NCBI GenBank assembly: GCA_018389105.1
Contig: JACATO010000692.1
Coordinates: 164,501 to 228,500 of the forward strand
Direction: 5' to 3'
From: Nautilus pompilius
Taxonomy: Eukaryota > Mollusca > Cephalopoda > Nautilida > Nautilidae
DNA length: 64,000 nucleotides
Shown here: positions 1 through 12,161 of the stretch, piece after piece
How the letters are laid out: every line of letters begins with the position of its first letter
Position numbering within the stretch: the stretch's first letter is position 1
Made by a program: the position numbers and the translations under genes
The notes under the pieces: generated by a model
Databases searched by the model: none
What the model was told of the DNA's origin: nothing
Seen by the model: the letters and a program-made list of their open reading frames with translations, nothing else

Positions 1-1039
1 GTTCTCCGAGCCTTAGCCTTCCCCCCAGATAAAAGAGAAGAGCATTTCGCGTTTAGTCCAAAACTTTGCATCGAAAACCCGACCGAGATTCTGTTGCATT
101 TCTCGAGCCAGGAAAACAAAACAGACCAGTCTCCCTGGAGAAGCCCGATCGGGAATGTCCATCACTCTTAATCTGAAAACACCGCGAATACACCCGTGAA
201 GTCTTTCCGCTTCGGCGGCAACAGCAAGAAGTCCGAGGACAAAAGAGGAAAAGCGCGACTCGAAAGACAACTGTAGTAACTTTTCTGATCGGTGGTGGGT
301 GGCCGGTAGGACAAAACGAAAGACGGAGATTGAGACTAATTTGCGAGTACAAAGGAGCATCGCCGACTTCTTAGCCACAAGATTTGCTGGGTGACGAGAC
401 AGTTGATGGAACAAGTGTGCAAAAGTTGGAACGGGATGTAGATTGACTCACGCGTGAACTTGCCGCTCGATTCCCCTGAAACAACCGGGTGATGTTCAAG
501 GAAATATATTGGTATTTACATGACATTAAACAAGAATAGTAGTAAATGCGAAATAGAAATAAAGAAACAGTCTCTTGGGGGGGCTTCTTTTGTCTTTTTA
601 AATGTCTGTTATCAAAAAACGAAGTAAGGATTGATGTTCTTTCCGCGAAAACGAGTATCCTTCACTTCTGGCTTCTGTTCAACTGACCTCGTGCACATGG
701 CAACCTACGGTTTTCCCGCATTTTTTTAAAAGAAAAGATAATAATTGGAACACGTTTTAAATTTTTGTTTAATTCTGAAAAAAAAAATCAGCTAATTCAT
801 AGAGTAACAAAACGCACCCCGCCTGCTACAGAGCACAAAGGGTTATTTTAGTATTCGGTAAAAATCTAAAAGGTCCCCCCCCGCCTCCCCTCTCTTCCAC
901 CACGGACTGAAGCATCATAATAATAACATTTAGAAAAAAAAAAAAAAATACATCGCATGAAAGCTTTATCATTGATCAGCAGCCATTACGGGAACAACAG
1001 AGTGTACAATGAATAACGGTTGAGGATTTTTCGCTTTCA

Positions 1040-1064
1040 TGACGTCACACGGGAAATGACGTCA
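1040..1064. promoter_or_regulatory. Paired CRE palindromes
   Basis: TGACGTCA at 1040-1047 and again at 1057-1064, 17 bp apart. The full palindrome is the CREB/ATF site. The surrounding DNA is CpG-containing and unlike the AT-rich bulk. No start codon or exon could be assigned, so promoter role is only a suggestion. Confidence 0.4.
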
Positions 1065-1433
1065 GGTCGTATTAGCCTCGTCTTCATCCAAAACATCTCT
1101 CTCCCTCTCTCTGTACGTCCGCTGTTCCCCGTTCTCCTTTCGAATGCGAGTTAAACTTAGCTTCACGTGTTCGCTCAGAGCAGGAAGATACAGCTAACTA
1201 TAGGGTTCGTTCCAGCATTTCCGGCCAGCTGGTTAGTACTAGACAATCTACTACCATCACCTTCGGGGGGGGGTGGTGAAGTTCTTAGAAAGACGGTTCA
1301 GTTTCTCTCCCGTTAACGCGCACCTGTCTGAAATCCTACGCTGCCTTTCCTTTATTCGTTGTTTCTGCTACTCGAACACCAGAGGTGCCATTCTCCCACG
1401 ATGCACTATATTTGAAAAAAAAAGATTCTAGTA

Positions 1434-1441
1434 TGACGTCA
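1434..1441. promoter_or_regulatory. CRE palindrome
   Basis: TGACGTCA, third copy within 400 bp. Further copies are at 4142-4149 and 6252-6259, the last inside the left inverted repeat of the THAP unit. Confidence 0.35.
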
Positions 1442-1899
1442 GCGTGTTGCTGGAATCTCTCCTCATAGCCCACCTGGAACAGAGAGAGCGACAAGCCCGG
1501 TGAAGGCCGAGCGAGCGACGCTTTACGTAAAGATGGCGCGCACACCGAACAGACCACGGGGAGACTTGCATGATGCAGCAGCGAATAACAGGTGCGTCCG
1601 CTTCTCTCTCTTTTTTCGCTCTTCACCACGTTACTAGTCGGAACACAAGGCTGTCCATACGAAAAAAAATATCGATTACCTAGCCGACGACACAAGTGAG
1701 CGTCGGGTGAACGAATACAGAAGACTCGCTCCGACATTCCTCAGGTGAACTCTACCAAAGACAAAGAGTAGCTGCACCTAAACACGAATCCACGTCGTAA
1801 AACGGAACTAGATGGAAACCCAGCAAATCTACCCAACGTTTAAAAAAATTAGTCCGCCGCACTGACTTTGGTTTTGTCAGGAGAAACCAGCCTGAGTTG

Positions 1900-3590
1900 A
1901 TTAGCACATTGGTTTTGATTCTAGCCCTCGAGTGGAGATTGGAAAATCGATCAAGTTAGTAGTTGGGCTTCAGCTCTGAGAACGCACACAGCAGAAAACA
2001 GGACCAATAAAATATTTCTATTGAAAACAGAACCGAAGGCGACTGAAAGCCAGGGTCTAAGTGGTACACAGATCGATTGGTGTTTCGTGTATTGTACAGC
2101 GACGACGTGTTGTTGTTTTTTTGACTCTGCTAAATCTCAAAACAACTCCAGCGGTTTGAAGAGAAATGGTGTGCAGTACATCCTACAGCAACTTTCGAAT
2201 TTTCGCAAATTTAGTTGAAGGATTTTGTCTGAAAATATATCGAGGAGAATAATCGCATTTAATCAGACAATAAAAATACGTTAAGAAAAGAGCGTTATAT
2301 GATATTTAATGAAAATGACTGATGAAGATGAACTTTAAAGAAGCATTTCTCTTTGGTGAGTATTCATTGAGTCAGATGTTAATCAAACTATTTAGTTAAT
2401 ATGAACCACAGAACATCTCTTGAGTTGTTCAGCAAATACTACAACAATTTGAATAGTAGGTTTAGATATTTTATTTATGACAGGAAGGGTGCAACTCTGG
2501 CAGTGTCAGTGAGAATCAATATTCAAACAATCAAAAACGCTCACTGCAAATGTGTTAGTATTCCTAAAATATCAACAGCATCCACCATGCTTTGTGTAAC
2601 TCATATCAGTTGAGGCTTCATCAGAAGTCTTAGTTTACAGAATTAGTTCGAAATGGAAAGGTTTCTCTTTCAAAGCCCTTATGCCATCTTTGTGAAGCCA
2701 TCTTCACGGCAGACTAACATAAATCAATTAACGAGTCATTTTACACTAGGACAGCTGTCACCACTTTCTAAACACGGACGCCAACAGGTAGCTACCACAT
2801 CTATATGCTACGTAGATGAGCTCTTTTTGTCTGCAAAATGGCAAATAATTATCTTGGCCTGTTATGTTTGCACGTAGAGAATACCTTTCCCGACATCACC
2901 ACAAAATGCGATCGCATTTTTGAGCGCCAAGTGAAAGATGAGAAATTAGTGATTTTTTTTAAAAAAAAAAAACTTTTTTGGGACATGAAATTAAAGAAGA
3001 AAAAAAAGCACAAAACTTTATTTCGTTAAAAGAATTCCGAGTGTCGCTAATTTCGCTCGCGTGACACGAAATCGTCTTCTGTAAGATTCCTGGCCCTTTT
3101 CGGTTATTCACCGAGGACCCGAAGACCCACCAAATAAAAAGAAAAACAAGAGGCGGGGAGAGTAATTTTGTGACCTCCGAATGTGGGCAATAAAATCATA
3201 TAAATTGCTAAAGGCAAATAAGTCAGGCTTGACAGTGTTTACCTGCTGGAAAGTTTCCGGGTCAACTTTAGAGAACACAGCCAACTGCCTGGCAACCGCG
3301 ACTGGTGACTCGTGCTAACGGGTTTTCCAAAGATTTTTTTTTCTTCTTCTTCTTCCTAAATGATGTCACTGAAACGATATTTTTAGCTCAGGGGGGGAGT
3401 AAGTCTTCCATAAAGAAAATGTAGCTTTCAAGAACTTTTCTGAACCCACTGTTATACCCCCCCACACGAAACTATTACGCAAACAGACCTCCTCACTTAA
3501 TTATACAGTATCTCTGAAAGGGCGTGACCTGTAGGGGTAGCAGAAGAGTGTATTGAACGATTTTTACGCGACAGAATGAGTATAGATGGA
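1900..3590. other. No gene seen
   Basis: AT-rich DNA with poly-A/T runs (for example 2950-3010). Short open frames show no known motif. Confidence 0.5.
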
Positions 3591-3592
3591 TA

Positions 3593-3636
<44 letters not shown>

Positions 3637-3701
3637 TCTCTCTCTCTCTCTCTCTCTTTATCCATCTCTCTCTCTCTCCATATCTCTCTCTATCCATATC
3701 T

Positions 3702-3734
<33 letters not shown>

Positions 3735-4019
3735 TCTCTCTCTCTCTCCTCTCTCTCTCTCTATCCATCTCTCTCTCTCTCTCTCCATATCTCTCTCTCT
3801 CCATCTCTCTCTCTCTCTCTATCCATCTCTCCATATCTCTCTCTATCATCTCTCTCTCTCTCTCTCTCTCTCCATCTCTCTCTCTATCCATCTCTCTCTA
3901 TCCATCTCTCTCTCTCTATCCATCTCTCTCTCTATCCATTTCTCTCTCTCTCTCTCTCTCTCCATCTCTCTCTCTATCCATCTCTCTCTCTATCCATTTC
4001 TCTCTCTCTCTCTCTCTCT
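3593..4019. repeat. CT-rich satellite with interspersed tatccatctctc units
   Basis: About 430 bp of nearly pure CT dinucleotides broken by tatccat, ccatat and ccatttc units at irregular spacing. This is a microsatellite evolving toward a minisatellite. The long Ser-Leu reading frames here are only the product of the CT repeat and are not genes. Confidence 0.95.
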
Positions 4020-4378
4020 TATTTTTTTTTTAATTGCTGATCAGCAATCGGCGAATAAATAAGCAAAATCAAGATGAGCCTTAAAAGAGAGTCAGGCTAC
4101 TTCTTTAAAGGGTGACGTCGAGGGAAAAAAAAATCCAATTATGACGTCACGTCTTTTAGCTACAAGAACGGATAATGATCCCTTTGCCACTTTAAAAATA
4201 ACAACAACAACACACAACCCCTCCCCCCCCACACACACACGGCGACAGGGTATGGCAAATGTTGGCCGTGCCATAAACTCAAAATTTATTATTTTTTTTT
4301 TCTTTCGAAAAAGTGAAATTTGAAGGAAGTGCGATCGTTGCTCCACCTGTGAAATTTAACTTCCCTGTTCTTCCGACA

Positions 4379-4401
4379 TTTATATATATATATATATATA
4401 T
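4379..4401. repeat. (TA)n microsatellite
   Basis: A run of about eleven TA units. Confidence 0.9.
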
Positions 4402-5280
4402 TAAAAAATCTGACCGGTCTAATAAAAACAGCATAAACAAGGGAAATAACTCTTGTTATAGAAATCAGCGTGGAATTTCGCGCGCGCTCGAACACCAGAA
4501 ATTTGTAGCTGGTCAATAAATGTCACGAATTAAAGCTGAAGGCGAAGTTAGTTTATTCATCAACGTTCCCTCTAAATTTTACCAGCAGAAATTCCGTGGG
4601 GTTCGCACTAAATTCTGTAAGTGCAATGGGGGGGGGGGACTAAAGGATCGAAACGACAAAAACCGCACCCATGTGAGATCAGAGTGTAGAGCTCTCGGCT
4701 CTTTGGCTCCTGCTGACCAGTCGGTTCGGGTTTAGGGAGTGGTCAATCCCACCACCCCCAAGCTCGCAAGGGCGGGGTGCAGGGATCCTTTTTGCCCTGG
4801 GCCCTGCCATCTGGCTGGGAAGGTTAGGTGCTTGTCGGACTACATTGGAGGCCTCCTCCCTGAAGGCATCGGCTGGGGAAGTGACTGTCTCATTTCACGG
4901 GATGTCAGGGCATTCCGATCCTGAATGAAGCCTTCTTTTGGGTCCGACACCCAAACACCGGAGCTCACTCCAAACACGCATCCTCGAACTTTCACACTGC
5001 ACCACACACACACACACCTCTCCAAAAGAACGGAAAGTTCGTTCTGACCTCGGTACAACGCAAACTCATCTCGAACAGAAAGTTCGGTGATCGGAGGGGG
5101 AGCCCAAAATAATCTAGATAAGTTATAGACCATATGATGTTAGTCCTTTAAATCTTCCGTCTTGACTTTTAGAAATTTCACGGTTGGATGAAATATTGGC
5201 GCATCTGCGTGATGTCGCCATCTTCTCGGGATGTCCACGTATGTGGAAAACTGATTGATAATTATTCTTTTTGAGGCCCC

Positions 5281-5350
5281 CCCGGTCTAAGGGAGACAAA
5301 TGTGCGCTTGCCCGGTCTAAGGGAGACAAATGTGCGCTTGCCCGGTCTAA
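5281..5350. repeat. 30-bp tandem repeat, 2.3 copies
   Basis: The unit begins cccggtctaagggagacaaa and recurs exactly at 5281 and 5311, with a third partial copy at 5341. Two identical full copies suggest recent duplication. Confidence 0.95.
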
Positions 5351-6217
5351 GAAAAAAAACAACAAAATCGCTACATTGTTTTAACTGAGGCTTTTTCACA
5401 CACACACAGATGTAATACACATGAAATAATGATACAAGTTCAATTCTCATGGTTTGTTCCAATACGGAGAAGACGATCCCGAATCCCGTGGCCAAGATAT
5501 AGGAGAATTTGCAACGAAGAAGCGGACGACGACTGGGCGCACACTAAAAGTACACATCAAAGAATCTACCTGTGAGCGTCGTCTCTCCTGCCAGCAGGTT
5601 TTCGGAAGGAAAAAATACCAGGTTCCACGTGTATCGATTTAAGTAGCAGCCCAGAACCAGGTAATAACTTTGTTTATGATGTACCTTTCAACTTAGTTAA
5701 AGAGCTTAGAAATTAGAATTATTTCTTAAAGGACTTGGCGCATAACTAATAAAAGTGACGGATTGGCAAACAGAGCAGAAACGACTCTGGTGTCTAAGAT
5801 AGAATGAATGAGATATATTACGATACATCAGTTATTTTAATTATCTTTATTATCCCTGTTTCTGACATTAAATTAATTACAATTCTATTTTTTAAATTTA
5901 TTTTCAATAGTTCATGAAAACTTTTATCAGCAAAAGGAAAAAAAAAAGACTTTTCTAAACCATATTTAATCTAAATCTGCGTGATTCGGTTTCTTCATTA
6001 AAAAAATCACGTGTTGTCGTTTACGTATCCAGTCGGAAACTGGTTTCATTTAGTGATTTAATGTTTAATATTACTCAGTATTCATTACAAAAAGGACACA
6101 ATAACAAAGGAAAACAGCAGTATTATTCATCTCTACGTTCCGTTGCACATTTACTCGGCACATTACTGCCGAAAACTGATCTGAAATGAGTCAGAACTAT
6201 TTCTGGCATTGCCCTGT

Positions 6218-6290
6218 TGCTAGCAAGGAGGTTATAATAGGGGAGTCGGCATGACGTCACGAATCTGAAGCCAATTCCGCCATCTTGGTC
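6218..6290 (+). repeat. Left copy of inverted repeat around the THAP gene
   Basis: Contains gttataataggggag (6231-6245), tgaagcc, and ttccgccatcttggt (6275-6289). All three blocks recur in the same order, inverted, at 8316-8395. They look like the terminal region of a transposon. The last block also fits a YY1-like motif just ahead of the THAP start codon, so promoter function is possible too. Confidence 0.65.
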
Positions 6291-6318
6291 TGCTCATAAA
6301 CAGAGAACTCGAGCGGAG

Positions 6319-7635
6319 ATGCCGCCGTCCTATTCTGCTTTCGGCTGTACCAATCGTGAAAATAACCCCATCCGTTACCTTTCATAGGTAAGAATTGTAT
6401 TTATTGTGCATGCTTACTTTAAAACTTTGTACAGACATTGAAGATGTTTTGTGAAAAGATCTTTCAGGGAGTTTTTGGCAGAGCGGGTGGGACACAAGTC
6501 GGCGCAACAAGTTAATGTGCCACCATCACAGTGATGTGACAGGCTTCTGTCTATGCTCTTGTTAGATAATTATAGCACATGCTGTTCACTAGAATCTAAT
6601 ACAATCATGGCATTACCTTGATGATAATAATAATTCACTGAGTGAACCGCTGTGAGTCCTTTCTCAGAAGTCAACCCTGATGATGGTCAGGGAAGCAACT
6701 CTCCTCGATTTAGACTTTATGTTCCCCAAACAAATTATTTAAACGGAATTAGAAACACACACAAACAAGTACATGCATCTAAACCACTTTTGTCTAAAGC
6801 ACTTCCATTGAAATGCAAGGCAAAATTTATCTCTCAGCTATTAGTGAATCATTTTCAAAATATCTTAATATGTTTCTTGATCTTTGACTAGTGCCATCTC
6901 TACTATTACTTGTGCTATTTGTACATAGTAATCTTGTCTGCATCTATTTTCATCTACTTTTAAAGTCCTGTTTGCATAAAACTGTGTAATCCACTGCCAT
7001 GATTCACTTTGTGTAAAACACTTTTACATAATCTGTCACCCTTTAGCTGTCCCTTTGTTGAAGCAATTAATGGCAGTAGATATATGAGATAAAATCATTG
7101 ATTTTCAAAAAAATTGTCCTAAAAAATGCTTCTATTTTTCAGTTTTCCAAAAAACGAAGAAATGAGAGAAAAATGGATGAGAGCAACAAAGAGAACTAAC
7201 TTTAACCCATCGAAATCAGCAGTTTTGTGCTCTGGCCACTTTGCAGCAGGAGATATTGACAGGACATCAGTTAGTTGTGTTCGAATTCGCAGTGGCAGGG
7301 CGCCTACTATATTTGGTTTTCTTAAGCATCTGCAAAGTGACAGCAAACCTAGAAAGCGACCATTTCCACGACAACCCGAATGTGATGTGGAGGATGTCAG
7401 TGACGCAATACCTGTGCCGTGTACCACTCCTGAAAAGGCTTCACTGAAAAGGAAATTAGAACAAGCTGAACTGAAATTCGCCTCATCGAGAAAACGAATA
7501 AAGTTACTGCAGCAGTCAAAGCGACGCCTCATTAAAAAGAATGCTGACTTAAAACACATCACCAGAGAGTTGAGGTGTGATGACCTCGTGAGTAGTGGAA
7601 GTGCAACTGTGCAGGTGGTGTGTCGGATTTGTTGA
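6319..7635 (+). pseudogene. THAP-domain/coiled-coil gene, two exons, apparently broken
   Basis: Exon 1 starts with ATG at 6319 (MPPSYSAFGCTNR), the N-terminus of a THAP C2CH zinc finger. The donor at 6388 is TCATAG|GTAAGA. Exon 2 follows acceptor TATTTTTCAG at 7140 and runs to TGA at 7633-7635. It holds the conserved Trp, LCSGHF (Cys/His zinc ligands), the APTIF motif and a basic coiled coil (KRKLEQ to KKNADLKH). THAP proteins bind DNA; the family includes P-element transposases. Two faults: the first zinc Cys (position 5) is Tyr, and the join SFPKN needs a one-base frame change within exon 1, which otherwise reads into TAG at the splice. Either a sequencing error or decay could explain this. 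There is no catalytic transposase domain downstream. Confidence 0.6.
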
Positions 7636-8315
7636 AGCGTCAGATTGCAAAATATACTGATCAACAACTGCCCTCCAAATATTCATCAAAGCTGGGAATT
7701 TTTGCATTGACTTAAAACTTTTATTCACCAAATTTTCAAGTTCAACCTGTGTAAACTGCAGGTTCAGTTCTAGAATGGCAAAAAAACCTTGTTGTTTATA
7801 TAGTTGATATTGTAGTTTTCACGTTAAAAAACATCGGTTATTTGTGAAACTGTTATCGATTCGCTGTTCGATACTTTCTAGTTCTCTACAGGTTTCTGGT
7901 TCGCCTCTGACTGTTGTACATAGATCTGAAATTAAAAAAAAATCTGATTTTGTTTTTCAAAAGACTGATGCTGTTTGAACCCCGAGTCCCTGACGCACCA
8001 TCTAGAAAACATGTTCATCATTTTACGAAACTCGTGTAACATGAAATAAACATGAATGGATGATAGATGATGAAGAGAGTCACACCAGAGCTCTCTTCTT
8101 GAATTTATCTCCAATATTCAACTGTGAATGTTTGTAAACAGAACCACGTGGAGGCACGAAAACCGGCGTCGCGGGTTCAAAGGGTTAATCTTAGTCTTTC
8201 CACATATAAAACCAGCCAAAGGGAAACAACAGGGCCTAACCTCAAAGGCGACTTTCCAACGCGATCTCCGCCGTCGTAATGGGCCTTCGTTTAGGCGTCG
8301 CTTCTTTCTGCGCTT

Positions 8316-8395
8316 ACCAAGATGGCGGAAATAATCCAGACCGGCTTCACGTACTGGTGCACTGCCTCCCCTATTATAACTTCCTTGGCTGCTAG
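8316..8395 (-). repeat. Right copy of inverted repeat around the THAP gene
   Basis: The reverse complement matches 6218-6290: gttataataggggag lies at 8366-8380 and ttccgccatcttggt at 8316-8330. Spacing between the blocks differs by several bases. Together they bound a unit of about 2.2 kb. A target duplication was not clearly resolved; tgttgct occurs at 6215-6221 and again at 8403-8409, which is only a candidate. Confidence 0.65.
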
Positions 8396-8635
8396 TTGGT
8401 ATTGTTGCTCCATAAAAGTCTAATTTTATCTTCACACATCTATGTCTTACGCTAATGAATGCAAGCTAAAAACTCAGAAATATCGAGGTTTTGCTTCAGA
8501 TACCTTTTTTGGATGATATTGTAATTGTCAGTATTATGAACACGCTATACCATTGTCTGTGAGTTCCAAGTATATATTTTAATTTAAACATTTTTAATTA
8601 CGATAAATTCAATTAAGATATACTTACTATGTGGT

Positions 8636-11600
8636 CAGTGCCGGGCCTGTAGCATATGTTATGAAGGGGCCCCTAAATTGAAAAAAATGCACACAAATAT
8701 TAAAACTCAAAAAGTAACAAAACTACGATTTAAAAGTTACACTTTCTAGATTTAGCATGAGTAAATTTGTTGACGATACTGGAAATGTCTATTTCACGCA
8801 GAAGTTCCTGTTCAGTGCTCATTAGAGTGAGATTGTTCAGTCTGTTTCGACCCACGGTGCTCCTTGGTCCATTTTTAATCCTTTCCAGTTTTGAAAATGA
8901 GCGTCTCCACTGCAGTTGGTAATCATAAGTGACAAATAGATGCGCAAGGCATTTTCTACATTTGGAAAACAAGACTCCAAAGAATTGTCAGTTATCAAAT
9001 GGTACAACTGTAACTCTACAAGGTCTTGTTTGGCACCAATATGAGAAGCAAGATCAGTTTTCAACAGTTCAGTAAACTGCACAAATTCTTCACCAAGACT
9101 GACTTCCAGATCTTCCGGATATGATTTGATAAGATTTGATGACCTCTTTACAATCTCTTAAGGAGTAAATGACTGCAACTGATGAAGGAATCCAAATACA
9201 TCATTCAACTTTTGATAAGCTTTCTGGCGTTTTGACAAGGCAGAATGCAAGCTGTCAATAATAACAAGAAATGTTTGGGTTTTAAACTTCTGAGAAGGTG
9301 TTTGAGATTCAACAAGTGGATCAAGAGTGCTGGAACCTCTGAAATCATCGTACTTGTGATTTCGCTTGCGTTCTCTGTGAGTTTGTTGTTGATAATCTTC
9401 GCACTCAGTCAGATCCTTGGCTTTTTGCTCAATGTCAGAAAAAGTAGACCGCATAGCTTGAATATATTCATGCAAGGATTCATAGAGTGCACAAACTGTG
9501 TTCAAGTCTTGGCCAGAAGATTGCAAAGAAGCACTGGTCATTTGAAAACGCTGTAATACTTGATCCCACAATATGACCATTATTCCTGTTTCCAACTTCA
9601 TCATGGTTGAAAGTAGTCCACGAGCCTGTTGTCGGCACTCTGCCTTCTGATCATTGTTATTTGAAATGTCATCCAAGACTAGTTTTATTGCAGAAAAGCT
9701 GTGTAAAAGTGCTTTTGTTGCATCTGCACAAACTGACCACCTGGTATCTGACATTCTTTTACAATGGGCAAATGACCACCACCATCAGATAATGCAGCAG
9801 AAAGGAGATCCCACCGATAAGTAGAAGCAGAAAAAAATGTGTACAGCCTTTCTACAAATTGAAAGAAAATTATTGCTTCTTGACAACATTCAGCAGCAAA
9901 TTTTCCAACCAAATTTAGTGAATGTGCAAAACATGGAATGTAATCAGCAAACTCATTCAGCTCTTTAATTTGTGCTTGTACGCCACTATACTTGCCACTC
10001 ATGTTGCTGGCATTGTCATAACTTTGATCACGGCAATCTTTTATATCAATGTCATTTTCCTTTAAAAAGTCAAGTAAACTTTGAGTGAGCTGTTCAGCAC
10101 TATCACCTTCCATATCCAAAAACTTCACAAATCCTTCAACCAGTCCAGATGGCAAAACATAGCGCACAGTCAAAGTCAGCTGGTCCACATGAGATATATC
10201 TGGAGTAGAATCCAATGAAACAGAACAATACTTGCATTTCTTCACTTCACTGATAATGTGATCCAGTATGCTGGATCCAATCATATTGATGAATTCCTCA
10301 CATATTGTTTTAGATAGGTATGATTTATGTCCCCTTCCTTTGTTTGCATGAGTATTTATATGCTCTGCCAGAAAAGGGTCAAACTTGGCCAGTAATTCTA
10401 ACAACCCCAAGTAATTTCCATTATGAGGAGAGCCAACAGTTTCATCATTACCACGAAATGAAAGGCCTCGTTCTGCTAAAAACTTTACAACTTCAATCAC
10501 TCGCTGAGAAGGGTGCGCCAATACTTTTGTTCACTCTCCATTTCCTTCACAAGTTGTGTATCGATACGTTCAGCTTTGTTTTTGCGCATAAACAGTGAAA
10601 TTAAAGCTTGTCTATGTGAGGAACTTTCTTCATGTCGACGTAATAGATTGCTTGCCTTTTCCAGTCATTAAACCCCTCTCCACAGACTCCATCATCTAGA
10701 TTGTTTGGCCATTCACCAATATCATTAGAGTACTTGTTCTTTTCACTTGTTCTTTCACATTCAATGGATGCTGGCTGTTGCTGTATCATGCCTTCTGCCA
10801 CACTAGTACTAGTTGTTCCTATATTTCCAGCTTCAGCCATTATAGAACCATCACCATCTCCATGAACATCAAAATATTTTGTCAACTTGCGTGTTTTTGA
10901 TATCACAAGTTGGTCTCTTCTTTCTTTTTCTTCCTTCGCTTTACGTTTTGCACTTCCAGAAGCACAATGACGCCCAAAAATATCTCTATTGCTCATTGCT
11001 ATCTGAAATGGAAAAAAATTCAATGAAATATGCATTTAAATTTAAAATTTAAAAAGCAAATAGTTTATATAGTATATAAATATATATGTCTCAAAGGAGT
11101 TGTGTATATACCAATATGGATCTTATAAAATATTGGTTAATCGAAAAAACATAATAAATAAAAGAAGAGTTTAACAATATTCACTATGAAAGAATTTTTG
11201 GTCTCAAACAACAAAAATATTCAAATTTTTCTTTAAGTATCAATAGTATCTAAGGAAGCAAAAGATTTAATTGTTGATGAAAACAACAAACACATTATAT
11301 AAATCATGTTGCAATCGGATGTTACAGATGGAATTGGACTATTAGAGATAATATTACACCATGGAAAATTATTTATTTATAAGATGATAAAACTTATTTA
11401 ACTCTATTCGTTCACCTGTGCTAGATATATTACAGTTACTTATTTGATTTAACCACATGGGAGTCAATATTCCAGTATATATTTTAAATTATTATAGATT
11501 TTTTATTGTTATTTTTCATGAATTCAAGATATCATTTGATTTAAAGAGCAATTAGCCAATTATGTACATGGCGATAAAGTTTAAGAAAATGTTTCCTGGA

Positions 11601-12161
11601 ATAATATATAAAAATGCATTATATTAAGTAAATATGGTTTCTTGAAGGTATCGTAATTTGGAAAAGTATTGATGAAAGGGAAGGAAAAAATATATGCTTC
11701 TTCCATTAAAGTTTGCTTTTTTTCACGTATGTCTGTATCTTTCTTAAGCCCTTATGGATAATATTATTGAAATACAAGACACACACGTATATGGTTTTGG
11801 AGATATAGATTTTACTCATTTAATATTGTTTCAGGAATTTTCACTTAATAAGCTTCTTTTTGTGAGAATGAATATTAATTATAATAAAGGCAAACTGTTA
11901 AACCTTGTTATTGATTGAAAAAAAATTTCTTCTTTTTTAATATATAAGCTATATTTTAGTAGTTATAAAAATATATCTATATAATATAGGATTAATCCAC
12001 CACACATAGCAAAGGGATGTTCACTGTTCAGAAATGCTGAGGTCCATCATGCTCCCTGCTTCTATCAAAATCAAAATGTATTAAATCCTTATTGCCAATG
12101 TTGCTGGGGCCCCCGAAAATGTGGGGCCCGTAGCATATGCTACTAGGTTAATCCGCCACTG
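8636..12161 (-). mobile_element. hAT DNA transposon (ZMYM1-like transposase), 3.5 kb, 8-bp target duplication
   Basis: Ends: CAGTG...tagcatatg at 8636, and on the right the inverted cagtggcggattaacc followed by tagcatatg, ending 12161. An identical 8-bp duplication, tatgtggt, flanks it (8628-8635 and 12162-12169). The transposase is on the - strand, roughly 11035 to 8730. The left TIR has lost a short stretch compared with the right. About 1.1 kb between the transposase start and the right end is AT-rich and non-coding. Confidence 0.92.
8730..11035 (-). pseudogene. hAT transposase, decayed
   Basis: Read right to left: a basic, Lys-rich N-terminus (11035-10601), a TTF/ZMYM1-like part (SSSHRQALISLF), the RNase H-like core with SLDSTPDISH and DNASNMSGK, CFAHSLNLVG, then SDTRWS and the C-terminal hAT dimerisation region (NCSG...FSKLERIKN, LMS..QELLREIDI). 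Damage: frameshifts near 10650, 10508, between 9685 and 9754, and near 8900, plus an in-frame TAA at 9158-9160. The catalytic family is clear from the DUF4371-like text and C-terminal domain, but no intact protein can be made. Confidence 0.85.

Larger units (their letters stand above)
1..1900. other. Moderately GC-rich stretch, no gene recognised
   Basis: CpG-containing DNA with CRE sites. Reverse-strand open frames at 13-414 (133 codons) and 1336-1737 (133 codons) show no recognisable domain; they may be chance frames or part of a gene whose other exons lie outside. No firm splice model could be built. Confidence 0.3.
4020..6200. other. Unassigned region with a GC-rich block at 4620-5110
   Basis: The block is much richer in G+C than its surroundings and reads open for long stretches on the + strand (4520-4735, 4739-4924), without a domain I recognise. 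It could be the 5' part of a retroelement or an unknown exon. A frame at 5454-5642 (62 codons) is likewise unidentified. The remainder to 6200 is AT-rich without features. Confidence 0.35.

Noticed and set aside
3576-4062. Long Ser-Leu and Arg-Glu open frames on both strands
   Set aside because: They are the translation of the CT/GA dinucleotide repeat.
9245-9792. Forward frames inside the hAT element
   Set aside because: They run antisense to a recognisable hAT transposase.
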